Origin: CAG-877 sp963645945 | GTDB lineage: Bacteria > Bacillota_I > Bacilli_A > RF39 > UBA660 | Direction: 5' to 3' | Length of the DNA stretch: 31,694 bases | NCBI GenBank assembly: GCA_963645945.1 | Contig: CAVIUA010000021.1 | Span: 1-31,694 of the forward strand | In this document: positions 1 to 9,448 of the stretch, in pieces | How positions within the stretch are numbered: the first letter of the stretch is position 1 | Layout: the number at the start of each line of letters is the position of its first letter | Translations under genes and position numbers: made by a program | Notes under the pieces: model-generated | Database searches by the model: none | The model's input: the letters and a program-made list of their open reading frames with translations, nothing else | Told to the model about the DNA's origin: nothing

Positions 1-47
1 TTTGATCATTTCATAGCTAGAATATTTTTAATTAAAGGCATTATAAA

Positions 48-68
48 AGAGTGATAAAAAATCACTCT
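48..68 (-). other. Short perfect hairpin, possible weak terminator
   Basis: An 8-bp perfect inverted repeat (AGAGTGAT / ATCACTCT) has a five-A loop. Read on the minus strand it is followed by TTTTATAAT, a modest U-tract; on the plus strand nothing U-rich follows. It could end a short minus-strand transcript or be a leader hairpin of a gene left of the window. Role uncertain. Confidence 0.3.
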
Positions 69-99
69 CTCTAAACAAAGTCATTTATCAAATTTATTG

Positions 100-119
100 T
101 TCGCCAACACTATTTGACA
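100..119 (-). promoter_or_regulatory. Two Spo0A-box-like heptamers (weak)
   Basis: On the minus strand, TGGCGAA (100-106) fits the known Spo0A box TGNCGAA and TGTCAAA (113-119) differs from it by one base. They lie 13 bp apart just beyond the terminator of the signal-peptidase-like gene. They would act on a transcript running left out of the window. TTGTCA at 115-120 also looks like a -35, with a poor -10 (TAAATT) 18 bp on. With only two heptamers in AT-rich DNA, chance is possible. Confidence 0.3.
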
Positions 120-148
120 AAGAACCACTTTACTTGTGTTTTTTTTTC

Positions 149-178
149 AAAAAAAATGGAAGAATAACTTCCATTTTT
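149..178 (-). terminator. Rho-independent terminator of the signal-peptidase-like gene
   Basis: An 11-bp stem (152-162 with 168-178, core ATGGAAG/CTTCCAT) has a 5-nt loop. On the minus strand a run of eight T follows. The stem overlaps the stop codon of the gene at 177-893. It ends the operon that starts at the SipW gene. Confidence 0.8.
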
Positions 179-893
179 ATAATAGTTCTACATCATCATC
201 AATTTTTTCTTCATGCTTTTCTTCTACTTTTTTCTCCGACTTAGAGTTTTCAACCATTTCTTCTACTTTTTTTATTTCAGAAGCTTTTTCTTCAACTTTT
301 TTCTCTTCAATCTTTTCTTCTCTTTTAGGAGATTCTTTTTTAGTAACAGTCATATCATCATCATCTTCAACAACTTCGTATCTAGCAACAATTACTAATT
401 GATATACTTGATAAATGAAAACCACAAGTATTGGCAATAAAACCAAGAATAAGAATCCAAATCTACTTTCCAAAACATCTAGAGTACTTCCAAGTCCAGG
501 ATGAATAGAAACATATTTACCAATAACTCTATTACTTGCTATTGATGTTTTATCATCATCTCTTAATACATATAAAGCAGAATAATCATCTTCAGTTTTA
601 GAATCAACTATACCAGTTTTAACAACATACTTTTCATCAATAGTAACATAATAATAAATTAAATCACCAGTATTAATATCAGACTTTTGTTCCTTAATAA
701 TTAACAATTCACCAGCATTAGCATTCTGCATAAGCTTAACATTATTATCATTAACCGTAACAAAAGTCATATTCCCAAACTGTGTATATCCAAATTTATT
801 ACGACATAAAATACATGATGTAATAAAAATAACATAAACAATAATTACAACTTCAACAAACTCCCATAACCATTTTAGTATCCTTTTTAACAT
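177..893 (-). CDS. Signal peptidase I-like membrane protein, probably inactive (SipW/S26B family)
   Basis: This 238-residue protein has the plan of a SipW-type signal peptidase: an N-terminal membrane segment (about 12-30), an extracytoplasmic region, a second membrane segment (about 146-170) and a cytoplasmic tail rich in Lys/Glu. The FGYT motif (34-37) matches the same motif in the active SipW two genes upstream. The GDLIYY block and the IGKYVSIHPGLG-like segment also fit the family. The Gly-Ser-Met catalytic motif is absent: the position aligned to the nucleophile reads Lys-Leu-Met, and the His-Arg pair is replaced by Lys-Thr. I infer a pseudo-peptidase, perhaps a chaperone, regulator or partner of the active enzyme. 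The ATG at 893 is chosen because GGTGG sits 6 nt before it; a TTG two codons upstream is less likely. It is last in the operon, 54 nt after the giant protein. Confidence 0.7.
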   Translation of the reverse strand: MLKRILKWLWEFVEVVIIVYVIFITSCILCRNKFGYTQFGNMTFVTVNDNNVKLMQNANAGELLIIKEQKSDINTGDLIYYYVTIDEKYVVKTGIVDSKTEDDYSALYVLRDDDKTSIASNRVIGKYVSIHPGLGSTLDVLESRFGFLFLVLLPILVVFIYQVYQLVIVARYEVVEDDDDMTVTKKESPKREEKIEEKKVEEKASEIKKVEEMVENSKSEKKVEEKHEEKIDDDVELL

Positions 894-947
894 ACACAAC
901 CACCTTTTATAATTTTATCATATTAGATTTTTAAATACAAGATAACT

Positions 948-3900
948 CTAAAAAACTTTTTTCTTAATTATAACATATTTATAATCCTCATCAATAAGTT
1001 GATTATTGTCATATAATTTAAATACTAATTTATAAGTACCTGAAGTCAAATTATCATTAAAATTGAAAAACAAAGTATTAGAAACACCTACATTAACTTT
1101 AAGCATCTTTTCATAAGTAGACATCGCTATATAAGAAGAATCACTTGGAGCATTAAGAACATTACTAAATACCGAATTAAAATCAACCTCAGTATAAACA
1201 GTAGTATCTTTATTATCAATATTTCTCTTATAAAGACTAACTCTAACATTAGGATTAGTTAAAACCGTAGTATAAGAAACAACATATTTATTATATTTTA
1301 AGTTTAACTCATTAACTCCCTCATCCCCATCGACAAGTTTATTCTTATCCTCTGTTGTTACTTTAATACTATTATCAGAACCTACAAGAGTAATAGGAAT
1401 TGATACCTCTTCTGATTCCAAAGCATGAGAATTATGTCTACCATCTGCCGATGCAAACAAAGCAATTTTTATCGTATAATTACCAGCCGGTAATAAAGAA
1501 TCAGCATAAATAGATATCAATCTTTTTATAGTCGCAACCTTTCCAGTTAATTTAATTCTATAAACTCCATCACTATCAGCAAAATATGAGGTCTGATCAA
1601 TAACAACACCAGTACCAGATAATAAACTTGAACTAACTTGAGTACCAGAACTATCTATAATAGAAATATTAAGTCCCATACTACTAGATTCATAATTAGT
1701 ATTAATAATAGATTCTCTTCCTTCAGTCTGATCATATCCTATAGCAGTAGAATAATCAATATTATAAGCAATATCATAGTACATATAATTATTATCAGGA
1801 GTAACACTTTGTTGTAAAACAGCATTAGAATTATCATACAAACTATATTTCATTAAAGACTGACGAATACCAAGTACAGAAAGCAAAGTACGGTCTTCAC
1901 CAGTTCTAAGTTCAAATAACATTGAATTATTAGCATGAGTACCAGTAGTAGTCGTTTCTTTAAAATCAAATATAAATATAAACTCTTCAACAACACGACC
2001 ATATTCTTCCGTAAAATACTTAGTATTATTTAAAGCATCACTATATTTATTATCTTCACTTACACTACCCATTTTTATAAACTCTGAAAGTTTATAAGTT
2101 ACTTCATTGTCAGTAGCCAATTGATTAGTAGCAGTCTGATAAATATCTTCAGTAACAGTAAAATAATAATACTCTGGTTTTTCTTGATCAACTCCATAAT
2201 CTAACATAGTAATTTGTGTGCCAACAGGTAAAACATAATCCGTAACTAAAGCATGATAATAATCATTATTAAGTCCATAGAATGATTCAAAATCATCAAC
2301 ATAAGAAAACAAAGAATAATATGTAGTGAATTGACTCTGATTAGTAATATTAACTGAAGTTGCAGAAGGCATATCATATCTTTTATCATAAGTAATACTT
2401 GCATCATATGCATCTCCATCTTGAAAATTACTAGCAGTTATATTAACAGTAATTGTAACAAGTTGAACTTTATATTCAATAGCATTAATTGGAGTAAGAA
2501 CTTGTATACTTACAACAGCAGTTCCTAAATCCTGATTAACAGTAACATTCTTAGCATGATACAAATAAAACATAAATGAAGGAACTAAGGCCTGACTATC
2601 AGTTTTATAAGAAGTAGTGCCCGTATATTTACCATTATTTTCACTTAAATATTCAGTAGTACCATAACTTGTCCATTCACGAGTTTCAGCTTTCATAGCC
2701 AAACCTAATTTTTGATTAGCCTCTTCAGCTGTATTAGCAATTTTAGGAACGCTATTTGGATCAACTAAACTAACACCATCAGCTAAACCTTCACTATTAA
2801 ATCCAACCACATTAAATATTGTATCTCCAGATGAAAAATCCATTAATGAAATATTACCAGTACCTAAAGAAGAATATTTAGATGAATTCAAATTAACAGT
2901 ATAATTAATAGCGTCAAGACCAATAATCCAACGATATCCAGTATCACCAACTTCAGAAGGATCAATATATTTAGTAGTAACTAATGTATACTCATCATTT
3001 AAGAAATTAGAATAAAAACCATCCTTAGTAATATCATGATTTAAACTATGTAAACCTAAAACATAACTACCACCAACAATTACATCACCAGCATCAGCAC
3101 TATCTCCATTGTTAACCGAAGGATCATATACACCATATGAAATAGAACCAGATGAATAAGAATTATACATTCCAAAGAATGTCATACCAGTAACTTTACC
3201 ATATGCTGTTGCTGACTGATTAGTTGTTACATTTAAATTATTATTAGGAGCCATATAAATACGATTATCAACATTTCTAGTATAATTACCAGAATCATCT
3301 ATAGTAACAGTAGCAGGCACCAAAGTACCATCAACATCTACTCCTGAATATAATGACTCTAACATATTAGCATTTTTCTTTAAAAGTAAAACAGTTCCAT
3401 TTTTTATAACCAATGATTTAATCTGATTAAATGAATATGGAATATCCGAATATTCATTAGTTCTATCTTTTATACCTGAAAATTCAATACAACTATTATC
3501 AATAATCAAATTATCAGTTCTTTGTACAGATACATTTCTACTAGGATTACTTCTAGTACCTAAATTTTTAATATTAATATTAGATACACCAGACGAAGTA
3601 GAAGCATTTCCAGAACCAAAGATAGATCCATTCATTAAGAATGTATGATTATTATCAATATATCCTGTACCATCTATATTTACATTAATAGCAGAAGTAA
3701 CAGATATAAATGTCCAGTCATATACTTCAGATCCAGATGCATTAGCTTCTCCACCACCAAAGATTGTTCCTTTTATATAAATATCATCTTCAATTAAATT
3801 AGTTTTATTAACTGCATTTGTACCTATATTAGTTTCAGTACTACCATAAACAACTGATGTATTAGCACCACCATAGACATTACCATAAATAGTACCTCCT

Positions 3901-6900
3901 ACTATGTTTATAGTTGCAACTGAATTACCTGCAGCCTCAGTTCCCGTAGCAGCAGCATTTCCACCAGCAAAAACAGAACCAGATGTAGGAGCAACAGATG
4001 AATCAGTTCCAATGACAGTTTTTCCATCAATTGTAATATTAGTATTTTTAGAAACTATTGCTGTACTACCATTACCACCTGCATAAGCACTTCCTAATAT
4101 ATTAGAATTAGTAATATAAACATCAGTACTTCCAGATACTACACCTTCATTTCCACCAGCATAAATATTATTATTAATAGTAGAATCATCAATATCTAAA
4201 AAAGTATCACCATTTACACCAGCAGCATTTCCACCAGCATATACAGTATCAACAACAGCATTTTTTATAGTAACATCAGTAGTACCAACACTAGCTCTAT
4301 TACCACCACCATATAAATTACCAATAATACCATTATTTACTTTGACAACAGGAGTACTAGTAACACCACCTTCATTATTTCCTCCATATAAGTTACTAAT
4401 ATTAATATTTGAAGAAGTTAAAGAAGAACTATCAACAGGAGAAATAACAGAAGAACTAATATTAAAATCAGAAACAGAAGTATTAGTAAGAACAGCAAAA
4501 GTAAATGAATAAGTACCAGAATTAGCTGTTAATTTATTAGGATTATTAGCATCATACTTATTAATAGAATTAATTTCCGCTACACCATTTTCAACCGTAA
4601 AATCAGTACTTGACCAGTTTGAATAAATTGATACATCTTCTGGCATATTAAGTTTAATTTCCCAATCTGATATATCTGTATCAGTCAAATTAGTAAGTGT
4701 AACAGTAACATCAGAATATGTTGCATATTCACTTGATTGCCAAGTAGATTCAACAGGCGTAGAACTAATAGAAACTCCAATTAAAGGTGTACTAACAACT
4801 TCATCTCCAACTATAACATTAGCAGCAACAATATCACCAGATCTATTGGATCCGCCAAATAAATTAGTAATTGTTCCAGAATTTACTTTAACATTAGAAG
4901 TATCAAGCCCGGCTTCATTTCCTCCACCATAAACATTAGTAATAACACCAGAATTAATATTAACATTTGACGTAGTTGAACTAGCATTATCTCCTCCACC
5001 AAAGACATTTGTAATAGTACCAGAATTAATATCTACATTAGTTATCTTAGTAGTACCACCTTGATTATTACCACCATATACACTATTAATATTAGAAGTA
5101 TTAATTATAACTTTACTAGTATCAACTTCACCAGAATAGTTAGATCCACCAAATACCTTATTTAAAGTAGCACCAGTACACGTAACATTAGCAGTAGTAA
5201 CACTAGCTCTTTCACCACCAGCATATACATCATTTGCTTTAACATTTGAAATAGAAGCATTTGAAGTAGTTGAGTCAGCTAAACTACCACCAGCATAAAT
5301 ATCTCCATTAAAAATTCCACCAGTAACAGTAACATTTGATGTAACAGTATTACCACCAATATTATTACCAGCATAAACATTACCAACAGTACCAGATGTA
5401 ACATAAACATTAGTAGTAGTTACAGTACCAGATTTATTAGAACCGCCAAAGAGATTATTAACAGTAGCACCTTGTAAATATATATTAGTACTAGTTTGAC
5501 CAGTGTTATTTCCTCCACCATAACTATTACCAATAACACCGCCATTTAAATAAACATAATCGTCTCCATTCGGACTACCTTTAGCGTCATTTCCACCAAA
5601 GACATTACCAATATTACCATCATTAATAGTAACAGTAACATCACCAAGTACATAAGGTGTATTATTATCATCACCTTTACCACCACCAAAGACAGATTGA
5701 ACAATGGTTCCTCTATTTACTGTAACATTAGTACTAAATTCTGAAACATCAGTACCAGTACTACTTCCATTTACAGTACCATAAGCACTACCACCATAAA
5801 CATTACCATTAATTATAAGCTCATCAGTAACACTGTCATCACCAATAACAACATTAACATTTTTAGTAACAAAAGTTTCATTACCTTCGCCACCACCATA
5901 AACATCATTAACTATATTACCAGCCAAAATATTAACATTAGTACTTCCATAAACTGTACCTTTAGTTTTAGATCCACCATAAACATTACCAATTGTTCCA
6001 CCTAAAACAGAAATATTAATAGTTGATTCAACAGATGAACTACCGGAACCATTATTATTTCCACCGGCATATAATGAACCAAGTATATTTCCACCTAACA
6101 CTTTAATATTAGTAGTTGTACTAGAAGATGCAGATATACCAACAGAACCATAGTTACCACCGCCATAAACATTACCTTTAATAGTAGCATTTCCATTAAT
6201 AACAATATTAGAATTATCTGCAGTACCTATTTTAGATGAATCACTATTTCCATTACCAATTCCAAAAACAGAACCAGATTCAGCACCGAATAAATTAGAA
6301 TTATTAGAAATTAAAGTATCATCACCAACAACTGCACTACCAGCAACATAAACAAAAGTACTACCTTTCAATGTTCCTTGATAACTACCAGAATCAGAGC
6401 CAGAATATCCATTTGATCCACCAAAGACGGCATAATTAACAACACCACCATTAAGATTAACAATCCTATTTCCATATGTAGCAGAAGCTCCAGCACCAGC
6501 AACAATCAAATCAATAGATCCACCCTTAACATTTATATATGTATCATTAAGTTCACCCTTGGAACTATCAGTCAAAGGACCACCTATTAAATTATATATC
6601 CAACCACCTTCAATAGTAGCTTCCCTAGCAGAATAATGAGTTCCTCCACCTCTTCCACCAATATAAACACCAGTAGAATAATCATATTTACTAGTACCAA
6701 ATTGTCCAGACTTAATATTAGTATGTATCGCAATACTATTAGTTGTATTAGCACCATAAACAGAGCCACCCCAACTACCAGATGCACAATAATATACAAT
6801 TAAATTATTATTATTTGAAATAACACGATCATAATCATTTCCATATACAACTTCAGCATCTACATATATTCTAGCACCAGATGAACCCCACCAAGATGAA

Positions 6901-9434
6901 TCAGAATAATCATCAACTGAACCATTAGTTGCTATTAAAGTATCATAAAAACCAGATTCAACAATAGTCCTATATTCATTTGGAGAAGCAGATGAACCAG
7001 TAGAACTATTAGAACCAGCAATAACACCATAAGCTGTAATATAATTATTTGATTGTTTTATACCTTTACCTATCTTTAAATTATACCAATTACCATAAAT
7101 GTACCCTGAAGAATTACTACTACTAGTAGGAGAAGTATTATCATAATTCCTATTAGTAGTAAGTGTAATATTCTCAATCCTTAAATCAGCACCTGCACTA
7201 ATATAAGAATTTCTAATAGTATATGTAGCACTATTTCTATAATCAACACCATTATTTATACTAGTTAAAGTAAATGGCTTACTATTATTAGAAAGACTAG
7301 AAGTATAAGAAGTTCTTAAAACAACAATATTAGTATCTCTAGTAACCAGATAATAATAAGTATCATCTGAATTAATAACATTTTCATTACCATTAGAATC
7401 ATAATATTGTAAATATTCATAATATGTACAACCAGAATAACTAGTACAAATTCCAGTTAAATAATTACCAGAATTATCATAATATCCTGCAATAGATGAT
7501 GAATTAGAAACGGTTACTTGTTTGAAGTATCCTGCAGAAGATGCCCCAGAAGGTAAAATAGGATTATCTTCATAACGTGAAATAGTAGGAACAAATACTT
7601 GCATATAGCCAGATGATAATTCATAATAAGTTAAATTACTATTATAATCACTATCAGTAGGATGATAATAATAAGTACAACCACCCCAGTTATTATTACC
7701 ACATCTCGTATTTGAAACATTATTACCATACCGATCATACGCACCAGATGGATAATTGCTACGTCTATTAACAGTATCAGATAAATAATACTGAGTCATA
7801 TCAACATCATAAACAGGAACTCTACTAGTTAATTGAATCATTCCAACACTATTAAGATTATTATAAACAGTATTCCAATTAGTATTTGAAGATGTAATTT
7901 CATATGTAGTAGCATCAATCCAAGAAGCCATAAATTCTATAGAAATAACTTGATTAACATCAGAAACAGGAATTTTAACATATCTAACATAAGTATCTGT
8001 ATCTAAATAAATATATGCACCCGGATAATCAGTAACCCAACCATTAAAAGCTAAATCATCAGGTCTATTACCATAAGGATTATCAATAAGTTCAAAAGTA
8101 ACATATCCATCAACTACAGGATAATATTTATAATATATTAAATTACTCTGTAACATATCATTATCTATACCAATATATCCAGTATAACTACTATCATAAA
8201 TTGAAGTACCATTATATTTAGCATATACTTTAACTAAATTATTACTATTATAAATATTTTGATCTTCACCAGTAGGAAGAGTACCAGTACTACTAAAATC
8301 AGTATAATTAAGACCAATATAATTATTATAGTCAGCAACCAAATCATTAACATATAAAGTATCATCTAAAACACCAGAATCATGTAATGCAATAGATTGA
8401 TTAGCAGAAAAAGAAAATGCAGTAATTAAAGGTAAATTAGAAGTATTATCATCATTTCTTTTAATAATCAAACTAGAACCATCAATATCCCAGTAAAATT
8501 CATTATCTAAATTATCATCAAGTAAAGATACTAAATCATTAGATGAAATCATATTATTATTATTAATAAAATTAGGATCTTCATATGAATACTGATTAGT
8601 ATGTTTACTACTAGAATTAATATAATTAGAATTAGTATCATTAAATAGTGAATTAGTTTTAATATTAGTAACTATATAATCCGTATCACATTCAACTGTA
8701 TAACCAATTTTACCTACAGTTAATATATTAGTAGTATTAAACTCTAAATTAGCATATATATTATAAAAACTAGATTCAGAAGAAACACTTCCTACAACAC
8801 CAGCTAAAATATTATCATTTGCATCCGTAATATTTCTCAAGTCAACAGTAGAAGAAACAATAGAAATATTACTAATCTTACTTTTACCAGTAACTTCACC
8901 AGCAACAGTACCTAATTTATATTTTAAATTAGAACTATTAGGACTAATAACTACATTATATAAATTAGTATTTATAAATTCCCCTGAATCAACAATAGAA
9001 AATATACCATAATAATTATAATTATCAATAACATATGAATCAGTAATTTTAAAATTCTTAATACTATAACCAGCACCATTAAATACTCCTGAAAAAGTAC
9101 CAGAAATAGTACTTATTTCATGATTATCAAGATTCAAATTACAACCAAGTTTATAATATTTATCATTATATAAATTAGCATTTTCAGATCCTAAAATTTC
9201 TCTAAAATAGGCAAATTCTTCACCAGAACTTATAATATAAGGATTATCAATAGTTCCATTACCAGCAGAAAAAGACGAAGCAACTGTTACTCCATCCCAT
9301 TTTTCTTCTGGATCATTACTAAAACTATTTTTAGCAGTAAGTAAACTAATTATACTAAAACAAGCTATTAAAATAATTAAAGTATTAAAAATATAAAATA
9401 TTAACTTGTTATTAATTTTTCTACTTCCTGCCAA
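948..9434 (-). CDS. Giant secreted beta-helix repeat surface protein (2828 aa)
   Basis: A hydrophobic N-terminal segment (about 10-30) acts as signal or anchor. Next comes a GLUG-like beta-helix region (about 55-150), with the FSGVFNGAGYSI pattern. A Listeria-Bacteroides (InlB B-type) repeat-like segment follows near 430-500 (FNGW ... ASW), then Tyr/Ser/Asn-rich sequence with two Cys pairs. At about 1000-1940 lies a long array of short repeats ending in YGG/FGG/YAGG (at least 28 copies). A carbohydrate-binding-like domain interrupts it at about 1548-1671. The C-terminal 850 residues look like beta-sandwich domains. No LPxTG sorting signal is visible. The TTG at 9434 is preferred because GGAGGG sits 7 nt upstream; the ATG at 9449 overlaps the upstream stop and has no ribosome site. 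Probable role: adhesin or matrix protein handled by the neighbouring SipW enzyme (inference). Confidence 0.85.
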   Translation of the reverse strand: MAGSRKINNKLIFYIFNTLIILIACFSIISLLTAKNSFSNDPEEKWDGVTVASSFSAGNGTIDNPYIISSGEEFAYFREILGSENANLYNDKYYKLGCNLNLDNHEISTISGTFSGVFNGAGYSIKNFKITDSYVIDNYNYYGIFSIVDSGEFINTNLYNVVISPNSSNLKYKLGTVAGEVTGKSKISNISIVSSTVDLRNITDANDNILAGVVGSVSSESSFYNIYANLEFNTTNILTVGKIGYTVECDTDYIVTNIKTNSLFNDTNSNYINSSSKHTNQYSYEDPNFINNNNMISSNDLVSLLDDNLDNEFYWDIDGSSLIIKRNDDNTSNLPLITAFSFSANQSIALHDSGVLDDTLYVNDLVADYNNYIGLNYTDFSSTGTLPTGEDQNIYNSNNLVKVYAKYNGTSIYDSSYTGYIGIDNDMLQSNLIYYKYYPVVDGYVTFELIDNPYGNRPDDLAFNGWVTDYPGAYIYLDTDTYVRYVKIPVSDVNQVISIEFMASWIDATTYEITSSNTNWNTVYNNLNSVGMIQLTSRVPVYDVDMTQYYLSDTVNRRSNYPSGAYDRYGNNVSNTRCGNNNWGGCTYYYHPTDSDYNSNLTYYELSSGYMQVFVPTISRYEDNPILPSGASSAGYFKQVTVSNSSSIAGYYDNSGNYLTGICTSYSGCTYYEYLQYYDSNGNENVINSDDTYYYLVTRDTNIVVLRTSYTSSLSNNSKPFTLTSINNGVDYRNSATYTIRNSYISAGADLRIENITLTTNRNYDNTSPTSSSNSSGYIYGNWYNLKIGKGIKQSNNYITAYGVIAGSNSSTGSSASPNEYRTIVESGFYDTLIATNGSVDDYSDSSWWGSSGARIYVDAEVVYGNDYDRVISNNNNLIVYYCASGSWGGSVYGANTTNSIAIHTNIKSGQFGTSKYDYSTGVYIGGRGGGTHYSAREATIEGGWIYNLIGGPLTDSSKGELNDTYINVKGGSIDLIVAGAGASATYGNRIVNLNGGVVNYAVFGGSNGYSGSDSGSYQGTLKGSTFVYVAGSAVVGDDTLISNNSNLFGAESGSVFGIGNGNSDSSKIGTADNSNIVINGNATIKGNVYGGGNYGSVGISASSSTTTNIKVLGGNILGSLYAGGNNNGSGSSSVESTINISVLGGTIGNVYGGSKTKGTVYGSTNVNILAGNIVNDVYGGGEGNETFVTKNVNVVIGDDSVTDELIINGNVYGGSAYGTVNGSSTGTDVSEFSTNVTVNRGTIVQSVFGGGKGDDNNTPYVLGDVTVTINDGNIGNVFGGNDAKGSPNGDDYVYLNGGVIGNSYGGGNNTGQTSTNIYLQGATVNNLFGGSNKSGTVTTTNVYVTSGTVGNVYAGNNIGGNTVTSNVTVTGGIFNGDIYAGGSLADSTTSNASISNVKANDVYAGGERASVTTANVTCTGATLNKVFGGSNYSGEVDTSKVIINTSNINSVYGGNNQGGTTKITNVDINSGTITNVFGGGDNASSTTSNVNINSGVITNVYGGGNEAGLDTSNVKVNSGTITNLFGGSNRSGDIVAANVIVGDEVVSTPLIGVSISSTPVESTWQSSEYATYSDVTVTLTNLTDTDISDWEIKLNMPEDVSIYSNWSSTDFTVENGVAEINSINKYDANNPNKLTANSGTYSFTFAVLTNTSVSDFNISSSVISPVDSSSLTSSNINISNLYGGNNEGGVTSTPVVKVNNGIIGNLYGGGNRASVGTTDVTIKNAVVDTVYAGGNAAGVNGDTFLDIDDSTINNNIYAGGNEGVVSGSTDVYITNSNILGSAYAGGNGSTAIVSKNTNITIDGKTVIGTDSSVAPTSGSVFAGGNAAATGTEAAGNSVATINIVGGTIYGNVYGGANTSVVYGSTETNIGTNAVNKTNLIEDDIYIKGTIFGGGEANASGSEVYDWTFISVTSAINVNIDGTGYIDNNHTFLMNGSIFGSGNASTSSGVSNINIKNLGTRSNPSRNVSVQRTDNLIIDNSCIEFSGIKDRTNEYSDIPYSFNQIKSLVIKNGTVLLLKKNANMLESLYSGVDVDGTLVPATVTIDDSGNYTRNVDNRIYMAPNNNLNVTTNQSATAYGKVTGMTFFGMYNSYSSGSISYGVYDPSVNNGDSADAGDVIVGGSYVLGLHSLNHDITKDGFYSNFLNDEYTLVTTKYIDPSEVGDTGYRWIIGLDAINYTVNLNSSKYSSLGTGNISLMDFSSGDTIFNVVGFNSEGLADGVSLVDPNSVPKIANTAEEANQKLGLAMKAETREWTSYGTTEYLSENNGKYTGTTSYKTDSQALVPSFMFYLYHAKNVTVNQDLGTAVVSIQVLTPINAIEYKVQLVTITVNITASNFQDGDAYDASITYDKRYDMPSATSVNITNQSQFTTYYSLFSYVDDFESFYGLNNDYYHALVTDYVLPVGTQITMLDYGVDQEKPEYYYFTVTEDIYQTATNQLATDNEVTYKLSEFIKMGSVSEDNKYSDALNNTKYFTEEYGRVVEEFIFIFDFKETTTTGTHANNSMLFELRTGEDRTLLSVLGIRQSLMKYSLYDNSNAVLQQSVTPDNNYMYYDIAYNIDYSTAIGYDQTEGRESIINTNYESSSMGLNISIIDSSGTQVSSSLLSGTGVVIDQTSYFADSDGVYRIKLTGKVATIKRLISIYADSLLPAGNYTIKIALFASADGRHNSHALESEEVSIPITLVGSDNSIKVTTEDKNKLVDGDEGVNELNLKYNKYVVSYTTVLTNPNVRVSLYKRNIDNKDTTVYTEVDFNSVFSNVLNAPSDSSYIAMSTYEKMLKVNVGVSNTLFFNFNDNLTSGTYKLVFKLYDNNQLIDEDYKYVIIKKKVF
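3600..6450 (-). repeat. Array of about 28 beta-helix repeats (Y/F-[AG]-G-G motif)
   Basis: The coding strand repeats a unit of roughly 20-35 codons. Its core is a beta strand such as TTNVNVNSGTITNVYGG, followed by a Gly/Asn/Ser turn. I count about 19 copies before and 9 after an inserted domain at about 4420-4790. At DNA level the phrase CCACCATAAACATT and close variants recur on the plus strand. The array is protein-coding and in frame throughout; it is neither CRISPR nor satellite. Confidence 0.85.
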
Positions 9435-9448
9435 AGCAAATCCCTCCA

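Noticed and set aside
1..54. Possible C-terminal end of a plus-strand gene from the left (17 open codons ending in TGA before the hairpin)
   Set aside because: Seventeen open codons are not significant, no start or homology is visible, and the hairpin lacks a plus-strand U-tract.
136..402. Plus-strand open frames here and opposite other minus-strand genes (for example 3904-4086, 11679-12008, 20614-21165, 31279-31512)
   Set aside because: They mirror real genes, have Ser/Phe/Ile-rich low-complexity products typical of antisense frames, and lack ribosome sites.
3600..6450. CRISPR-like or satellite repeats
   Set aside because: The repeats are diverged, of irregular spacing, and fully in frame in one long coding sequence with beta-helix protein pattern.
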